Source: Stereocaulon alpinum (lineage: Eukaryota > Ascomycota > Lecanoromycetes > Lecanorales > Stereocaulaceae). Taken from it: a stretch of DNA of 64,000 nucleotides. The stretch lies in assembly GCA_018257865.1 (NCBI GenBank), contig JAEUBA010000015.1, forward strand, positions 186,001 to 250,000, given 5' to 3'. The position numbers and the translations under genes are program-made. This document shows, one piece after another, positions 57,183 through 64,000 of the stretch (position 1 is the first letter of the stretch; each line of letters opens with the position of its first letter). The notes under the pieces were generated by a model, which saw nothing but the letters and a program-made list of their open reading frames with translations, was not told the origin of the DNA and searched no databases.

Positions 57183-58046
57183 GCGGTTGGCTGAGCAAGG
57201 ATGAGGATGCTTGAGCTTGGTCACGAGAGACTGCAGGACTATGTGGTGAAATGGAATGACAACAGGGTAAATTAGCATTCCTACGTATGACGAAGCGTTT
57301 TGCTGTATCCTTAGCGGCATTGATTCGGGCAGGAGTTACAGCCGGGAGTAAGCGAACGTGGGGAGAGCATTGGAGAATAAAACAGGTACTAATCCCATTC
57401 TGATACCGATCCTATCCCAACCTCATCCATGCACAATCCTGTCTTTCAATCCAAGAAGCCCTCCGCCTTCCTCCCCTCCACCTCCCTCACCCCATTAACT
57501 GCCCCCCTTCCCCTCCCCTCCCCCTCCCCGTCTTCTCGCCCTCCCCCCCTCTCCCTCTCCCTCCCTCTCCTCCTCCCCACCCTCAACACCCCATCCCATC
57601 TCATCACCACCGAAATTCCCAGACAAAGCCTCCTTTCCCAACAAGCACGCATCAACCATTAACGTCAAATACCATAATACATCTCTAAGCATAATCTAAT
57701 ACCTTCGGCACAACGAGTGATGTGTCTTTTTGCGCGAGCTCATGGAAGATATGAGTAATATATCGTACTAGTGGATTTCGCGGGGTGCGAGCCTGTGGAT
57801 CCTGACGATGTGTGATACGCAGATGGATTGATCAAAGGAGAGGCTCATAATACGCCTTGCGTGGGGTACTTGCTTATCGTAGCCTCGTCAGCGAAAGTAG
57901 CAGCAAATTCTACCAAGCAAACACTGTGTTAAGGAACAAGCTGTACAAGTACTCATATTGTATAACGTGTCTGGTTGGTGGTAAGTTAAAGCCATGCTCT
58001 TTCGTATCCAGAACATTATATTCGTACAACATGGCAGCATTTTCGG
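57183..58046. other. intergenic region with a polypyrimidine tract
   Basis: 864 bases between two convergent genes. A C/T-only-rich stretch lies at about 57460-57600. No gene is recognised; the open frames there are low-complexity. Confidence 0.5.
57460..57600 (+). repeat. polypyrimidine-polypurine tract
   Basis: A run of about 140 bases that is almost wholly C and T on the plus strand (CCTCCACCTCCC, CCCCTCCCCCTCCCCG, CTCTCCCTCTCC-type units). It can form triplex or slipped structures. It lies between convergent 3' ends, so it is probably neutral low-complexity DNA. Confidence 0.6.
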
Positions 58047-59421
58047 TTATTCCTTAACCCAGACAGCAGCCATGCCCATCCCAGTACCCACACACATGCT
58101 CGTAACGCCAACTTTCTTTCCTGTTCGTCCTAGCTCGTTGAATAGCGTGGAGACTTGTCGCGCTCCTGTGCAGCCTAATGGATGTCCGAAAGCGATAGCG
58201 CCTCCGTTTGGGTTGACCTGTTACACTAGTCAACACGTGATCTGCCTGGTAGATGGTCAGACACATACCTTCTTCTCGTCAAGACCTAATTCTCGTACAC
58301 ACCACAGACATTGACTCGCAAATGCTTCATTGATTTCGTAAACATCAACATCATCTTTGCTGATTCCCGCTTTCTGCAAAGCGACAGGGATGGCCTTCCA
58401 AGGTCCAATACCCATAAGCAACGGCTTTACACCAACTACGCTGCTGCTGACAAATTTTCCGACGATCTTCTGGTCAAGTCTCTCGGCTGTGCTTCTCTTC
58501 ATCAATAGCACAGCCGCGGCACCATCGGATATCTGAGAAGCATTTCCAGCATGTATACTTCCATCCTTCGCAAACGCAGGCTTGATCTTCGCCAAACTCT
58601 CGGCAGTGATGCCATCTCTAATCCCATCGTCTTTAGCAACGGTAATTGTCTTCTCTTCATCCGTCTTCGGATCGATAAACTTTACATCCTTCAATGGCTC
58701 GATCTCATCATCGAACTTTCCGGCCTGCTGCGCCTTCAACGCTTTCTGATAGCTCGAAGCAGCAAATGCGTCTTGATCTTTCCTCGATATTGAACGGTCT
58801 TTGGCCATCTTCTCGCTCAGTACACCCATGGGTACCTTGCAATTCTTAGCTTCTGGATGAGATTCGAGCAGTTCCGAGAATTCCGTCACAGCACCAGGAC
58901 CGTACTGTGAGGACATGGATTCAACGCCTGCTCCGACACCTATCTCTATCATGCCCGATTGGATGGCATTGGCTATATCGATGCATGCTTGCAGACCGCT
59001 CGAACACTGCCTGTTCAAACTCTTGACGGCGGTACTTTCGGGGAACCCGGCAACGAGGGCTGCTGCCCTGAACTCTGTCGCTCCACCTCCTGGTGGCAAC
59101 ACTGAGCCGACTGCTATGTCTTCTACTAAGGATGGGTCCAGCTTAGAGCGTGAGAGGAGCGATCTCAGGGTATGAACAAGCAGGTCCGCTGCGGGAACAT
59201 CTTTCAAACCACCCTTTCCGCCTTTCGTAAAGGGCGTTCGAAGGGCACATGTCACGACTATGTCATCCGGAGACTTGGAGAGGATAGACTCGCGGCCACG
59301 TGGGATATCAGCTTCAGATGAGGCCAGGTGAGACCGAACTTGGGAGAGACGTGCTTGTGCTGGTGAGTTTCGTTAGTTTCAGCAGACGGAATGGGGCGGA
59401 GATTCTCTCACCGTTAGACAT
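58047..59421 (-). CDS. POT1: peroxisomal 3-ketoacyl-CoA thiolase
   Basis: Three exons, 59421-59412 (10 bases), 59359-58269 and 58217-58047, give 423 residues. It cleaves 3-ketoacyl-CoA to acetyl-CoA and a shortened acyl-CoA, the last step of beta-oxidation. The tiny first exon supplies MSN and part of the next codon. Directly after it lies a PTS2 import signal, RLSQVRSHL (R-L-x5-H-L), so import by Pex7 is expected. There is no C-terminal SKL. Catalytic residues are all present: Cys in LNRQCSSGLQACID, the GGAIAFGHPLG His, and the CVGTGMGMAAV Cys. The last intron splits the protein before NPNGGAIAFG. Because the start exon is only 10 bases, automatic prediction may place the start later and lose PTS2. 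Confidence 0.96.
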
Positions 59422-60486
59422 GATGGGCAGATATGGATGACCGAAAACCTCAAAATCTCAGAACAAGAGGAAGCAGACAGACAGGGAGGAACAGCGTCTT
59501 TCGACAAACAATAAATGAACCGAGGAACGGTGTTTCCTAACGCCGAGCCTCGGCCCGGCCGCATTAGGGGTCCCAGCTCAGCTGGCCAACTTGCTCAGCC
59601 GGCCACTTATAGGGCTGAAGCCCGGGAAGCCACGAGAATTGGCCCCAAAGCTGGTTACTTAGGCAATGACATTGGCCCCCGGAGCTTGCCGTTTTTGCGA
59701 TCGAAGGGCGAGGTCCAGGGCTCTCTTTTGGGTCTTCCCGGGCTTCAGCCCTATAAGTGGCCGGCTGAGCAAGTTGGCCAGCTGAGCCGGGACCCCTTCT
59801 AGAAGTTCTTACAGACATTCATTTTGGAGTGCCATGATCAGTACGTCCTCGAGCCTTGTGTTCTCAACGCGTGACTCCGCATATCTAGTGATGTAAAGAT
59901 TTTAAGAAGCACATTCTCTTGCAATACTGTACGAGGTTTTTCTTCTTTCCGTTCCAATGCTCCTCAGACTTTGCTTGGCCACTGTGCAGAATGGAATGTG
60001 TACTAGACTCGTTGCAGATTGATCTATCCATTGTCTCTGTGGAGAATGCGTTTGTTGCTTGGCCACTAGCGCAATCGAGACATTCCGCTCTATTGTACGT
60101 ACAGCTCCATTGGTGATCCAGTATCTGTGCACGCGTGCTTTGGTTGCCTATTCTACAGACGATTTCTAGGTGTTTATCTCGTAGACTTTTAAGAGACTCA
60201 GGGTGCCGTTGATTTGTACCATCAATGCTTGTGGAAGTACAATATCTCGTACATCTTGCATTACCAAAAAAAAAGTCCAAGGTCCGAAGTCTCACTGTAA
60301 AGACGAACAATCAATCTCTGACGCACAAGCTCTCGGAAACCCTTCAATCTTCTACCCTAGCATTAGAGGCTTTACACATTGGCAACTTTGCTTGCGTTTC
60401 CGCACGAAAGGCGTCTGAGCTTGAAGACGAAGTGACGCTATCTAGTTAAATACAGCTAATACTTTTGCTCCCTTTCATCTTCCCCT
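59422..60486. other. intergenic region carrying a foldback element
   Basis: About 1.06 kb upstream of the thiolase. It contains the hairpin at 59566-59797. The rest is plain; open frames at 59885-60449 have no supportable features. Confidence 0.5.
59566..59797. repeat. near-perfect foldback inverted repeat (MITE-like)
   Basis: Left arm 59566-59629 and right arm 59734-59797, 64 bases each, are reverse complements with one mismatch. A 104-base spacer gives a 232-base element. The arms read AGGGGTCCC, GCTCAGCTGGCCAACTTG, CTCAGCCGGCCACTTATAG, GGCTGAAGCCCGGGAAG. No clear target duplication. The internal part is not obviously coding. It lies about 145 bases upstream of the thiolase start. Shares the 11-mer TATAGGGCTGA with the hairpin at 35.7 kb. 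Confidence 0.88.
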
Positions 60487-63392
60487 ATGACTTCAATCAG
60501 GCAGTTTGGACTGACCGTATTTTTGCTAATGCGCTTCCAGAGTATATACATTTGCGCGTATCCAACATCTTACGCATATCCACGTGCTACTATAAGCCCT
60601 GCAAGAAACGAGACTACGACACCTTCCTCCCTAAGTCCATTTGAAAACGGCGCAGTGATCACCCAGTATCCTGCAACGACACTTGTGCCGAACACGGTGC
60701 CTGGTACGGTAGGAGTATGTCGACGTCTATCTATCTCATACTGAACTTGTCTTCGCAGACTCAAATATCTGAACTTTGCGCTAACACATCTCCAGCTTGT
60801 TGTCACCGGCCTGGAGACTGAGGGACGACCATCAATACAACCATTTCCCACAGGTTTTACGGCTCCGCCAATACAACTGATAGGAGCCTCATCGTACATC
60901 ATATTAACCTCTACGAACAGCTCTCGTCCAACGTCGGTAGTACCTACGACGGTCTTAACCACGATGTCTAATCAGAAACCCATAGGCCACGTGTTCCGAG
61001 ACAGAAGAAGCGCCATTGATTGTTTTCAGCCGGTGGCTATTGGGGCCTTGCCACGCCAAATTTCATCTCGGGGCGACCATCCTGTCCCCAGACTTGGCAT
61101 AGTAAGTAGCACTTGTTGGCTTTCCTACACAATGTAGCTGACTACTGGACATTGAAGACCCCTCAGAGCAACCCTGTCTCTACCAACAAATTCTACGCCA
61201 ACCTTTTCCTTGGTACCCAAACCCAAGGCATATGGACGCATCCATACTCTGTAAGCTGGAGTAAAGGAAGCGGCAATGCTAGAAGCTGGGGACTGTCCAT
61301 CTCGCATATCGATGCGGACCAAAGGGCAAACGGCCCACCGAACAAAGCATTACCAGGCGCGCCGATTCAGTATTTCATCAACCCGATTGGGATCCAGTCA
61401 ATCATTCTCTCCGCAATTGAGCTAGGTCCACCAACATCTTTGACTACGAAGAATCTAGAAGCCTTCTCCGTCAATGCCGTGCTATCACCCCAAGCTGGGT
61501 CCTCATCGAGTATTACTTTCCCCCTTCTTCAAGGTATGGGCTGCATCACTGGTATATATAACAGCTTGATGCCAGCAGTTCAAAGCAGTGTCTTCTTTCG
61601 GACTGTTACTCAAGTAATCTCGCCAAGAGCTGGTATTTTCAAGTACCGTGTCACACTGGAGGACAGCAAAGACTGGCTCATCTATGCGGCATCCAGTAAT
61701 GGCCAAGATCCCCAATTACAGCTTGTCTCGAACACACAACTACAAGGCCTGCGAGGCTGGTCCGGTATCATTCAAGTGGCGAAGAACCCGTCCGGAGCCT
61801 ACGGTGAGACGTTATATGATGGCTCTGCGGGAGTTTATCCCACAGCTGCTGCTGTTGCTGGCTCTATATCCAGCAGCACCGGAACCTACCACATCTCGTG
61901 GACGAAGGCAGGCTTAACGAACCTTCCGTTGCTTGTATATGCTTTACCTCACCATCTACAATCTTTCGACGGTGTCAGCTCTGCCTGTAAAACTTCAATG
62001 CAGCTCCAGACGACCACGAAAGGGATTGCAACTGCAGTCGTTGGCGATGCATGGAATCTTGTAGAGACCAACCTGCCAACGGATATGGGTTTTGCGCCAT
62101 GGACGCCGAAACTCAGAGGCAGATCGACCTTCTCTTCAGCAGCAAGTAACATTATCAAGCAGGTCGCAAGCTCGGAGATCAACCAAGACTACGACGCTCA
62201 GACGAACCTTAACAGCATGTATTACAGCGGCAAAGCTCTTGCAAAGTTTGCAATGATCATTTACACTACCTATGACCTCTTGCATGAGCCGGACCTTGCC
62301 ACTCAAGGGCTGAACGAGCTGAAAGGAGCTTTCGCTCGCTTTGCTACAAATCAACAAATCTATCCGTTAGTTTACGATACTGTCTGGCAAGGTGTGGTCT
62401 CGGTAGGCAGCTATGTCACTGGTGACCCCGGCTTGGACTTTGGAAATAGTTACTACAATGACCATCATTTCCACTTTAGTATGTAACTCCCCTAGCCTTT
62501 ATTGATTTCGCTCGCTAAAGAGAGTAGGCTACTTCATCTACACGGCCGCCGTGATAGCCTATTTTGACCCGAACTGGCTTTCCCTTAACAAAGACTGGGT
62601 CAATACCCTTGTCCGCGACGCTGCAAATCCAAGCTTACAAGACGATATGTTCCCATTTTCCCGCGCGTTCGATTGGTACCATGGCCACTCCTTTGCCAAG
62701 GGTCTCTTCGAATCAGCAGACAGCAAAGATGAAGAGTCTACGTCTGAAGACGCTTTCTTCTCCTACGCCATCAAGATGTGGGGACACGTCATTGGCGACG
62801 CGTCCATGGAAGCAAGAGGGAACCTAATGCTAGCTATCCAGGCCAGGACATTCAGTAATTACTTCCTAATGCAAAGCAACAACGTCAACCAGCCAGCAAA
62901 CTTCATTGGAAACAAGGTCACTGGCATCGTACGTCAACACCGCTATCTCCTCAAATCCTCTTCACTCATTCCTAACAAAACTCCCTAGCTCTTCGAAAAC
63001 AAAGTAGACCACACAACCTACTTCGGCACCAACCCCGAATTCATCCAAGGGTACCCTCCCCCTTCCCCTCCCTCCCATCCCCCCCTTCATCACACCCCAC
63101 TAACCACCCCAGAATCCACATGCTCCCCCTCAACCCCTCAACACCCTACATACGCCCCGCCCCCTTCATCCACGAAGAATGGACCACCTACTTCAACACC
63201 ACATCGCCCTACCCCGCCTCAACCATAGCCGGCGGCTGGAGAGGAGTCTTATATGGCAATTTAGCGTGTATTGATCCGAAAGCTGCATGGGCGTTTTTTG
63301 CGGATGAGAATTTTGAGGGGGGGTGGTTGGATAGGGGGGCTAGTAGGACTTGGTATTTGGCTTTTGCTGCAGCTTTGGGGGGGGATTTGTAG
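60487..63392 (+). CDS. endo-1,3-beta-glucanase, glycoside hydrolase family 81
   Basis: Six exons: 60487-60708, 60796-61101, 61158-62478, 62528-62928, 62989-63050 and 63113-63392, giving 863 residues in frame. It hydrolyses beta-1,3-glucan of the cell wall. A signal-peptide-like N-terminus (FGLTVFLLMRF) precedes a Ser/Thr/Pro-rich lead. The GH81 body shows RGDHPVPRLGI joined to TPQSNPVSTNKFYANLFLGT, WTHPYSVSW, YNDHHFHFSYFIYTAA, DPNWLSLNKDWVNTLVRDA, FDWYHGHSFAKGLFESADSK, the catalytic Glu region DEESTSEDAFFSYAIKMWG, and ENKVDHTTYFGTNPEFIQG joined to IHMLPLNPSTPYIR. The ending CIDPKAAWAF is usual. The first intron (60709-60795) and second intron (61102-61157, weak acceptor) are my inference from frame and family blocks. 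Typical of yeast Acf2/Eng2-like enzymes acting in wall remodelling or autolysis. Confidence 0.92.
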
Positions 63393-63677
63393 AATGCGAA
63401 GATGACAGGGTGAGTCGGTCCGTAGGTAAGTGTTAAGGTAAATTTGGACATGTGGGTGGGAAAGTGCATGGTGGGCGTTTGCAAGGATTTTGGTATATGA
63501 AGAGATGATGTCTTGCATATTAGGCACAGCGTATCGCATTGACATTGTCTCATATCATAGACCATCTAACTCATTAAGTCGAGAGCACATGAGAGCTAAA
63601 TCGCACTTTTACTCCGTCCATCCACCCATCTATCCATGCGCCCATTCCATCCCACCCAGACGCCTTCGCTTTTACCC

Positions 63678-64000
63678 TCAAAACTTCGGGATAAACATCG
63701 GCGTCTCCCTCTTCCACCTCTTATAATCCTCCCGGTCCCCATACCGCTTATCATACTTCCCTTCACTCATCGGCACCCCACTAACCTTCAACAACAAGAA
63801 ACTCACAAATGCTGGACTAACTCCACACATCCCCAGCGCGATCGCTTTCCCGGCCAAACCCCATCCACCTAGCCCCATACCTATTTGTCCAACATTGCTG
63901 ACTAGAACGCCTGCAGCTGTAGTAGCGATACCTGTCCATAGCGTACTCTCGCCGAAATAATTCGGATGCCGACTCTTACTCCACAAACCCCTCGTCAGGA
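63678..64000 (-). CDS. DUF1295 / steroid-reductase-like membrane protein (3' end, partial)
   Basis: The C-terminal part of a gene that runs off the right edge. The visible part (about 107 residues) begins before LTRGLWSKSRHPNYFGES, the hallmark of the DUF1295/3-oxo-5-alpha-steroid 4-dehydrogenase superfamily. The RHPNY(F/L)GE signature is followed by three short hydrophobic helices and a charged C-terminus (EGKYDKRYGDREDYKRWKRE). The N-terminal membrane helices are outside the window. The exact reaction cannot be told; the family has sterol reductases and other NADPH-dependent membrane reductases. The start is not available. Confidence 0.85.
   Translation of the reverse strand, partial: LTRGLWSKSRHPNYFGESTLWTGIATTAAGVLVSNVGQIGMGLGGWGLAGKAIALGMCGVSPAFVSFLLLKVSGVPMSEGKYDKRYGDREDYKRWKRETPMFIPKF

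Overview
The window is nuclear DNA of a filamentous ascomycete (Pezizomycotina). The genes are interrupted by short introns, about 49-100 bases, with GTRNGT donors and YAG acceptors. The gene types are also characteristic: a HET-domain protein, an RTA1-family membrane protein, a CON-10/KGG stress protein, a family 81 beta-glucanase, an HSP12A-like HSP70 and a PTS2-targeted thiolase. I cannot fix the class from sequence alone. All exon structures were read by eye: I required splice sites, a continuous frame and, where I knew it, agreement with the family. I found 25 protein-coding genes, one of them cut by the right edge. I saw no rRNA, tRNA, CRISPR array or intact autonomous transposon.

Layout. 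0-13 kb: VIT/VWA protein, LURP-one-related protein, RTA1-like transporter, secreted SnoaL-like protein, small mitochondrial protein, sphingosine-phosphate lyase (DPL1) and mitochondrial ribosomal protein uL30m, all on the minus strand. 13-25 kb is a housekeeping block: exocyst SEC6 (+), convergent RRP12 (-), CON-10-like (-), TMEM115-like rhomboid (-), and divergent LisH-WD40 SIF2/TBL1-like (+). 25-43 kb is gene-poor and accessory: a 12-exon HSP70-like gene, a coiled-coil protein of unknown function, a cysteine-rich secreted protein, a three-exon arsenate-reductase/rhodanese-like gene, a hairpin element, an F-box-like protein, a HET protein broken by an in-frame stop codon, and a multi-pass membrane protein. 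43-64 kb is core again: a large disordered/coiled-coil protein, PAB1, HUL5-type HECT ligase, peroxisomal thiolase, a second hairpin element, a GH81 glucanase and the edge of a DUF1295 gene.

The genes do not form one pathway. Functional themes are membrane traffic (SEC6, TMEM115-like), RNA and ribosome biology (RRP12, PAB1, uL30m), lipid and fatty-acid breakdown (DPL1, thiolase) and protein quality control (HUL5, HSP70-like). The most unusual content lies at 31-43 kb. It includes several multi-exon genes that simple open-frame inspection would miss, two foldback repeats sharing a core motif (one here, one at 59.6 kb), a nonsense mutation of RIP-like type, and a secreted protein built from a duplicated six-cysteine module. 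I did not find convincing evidence of a wholly new multi-gene system.
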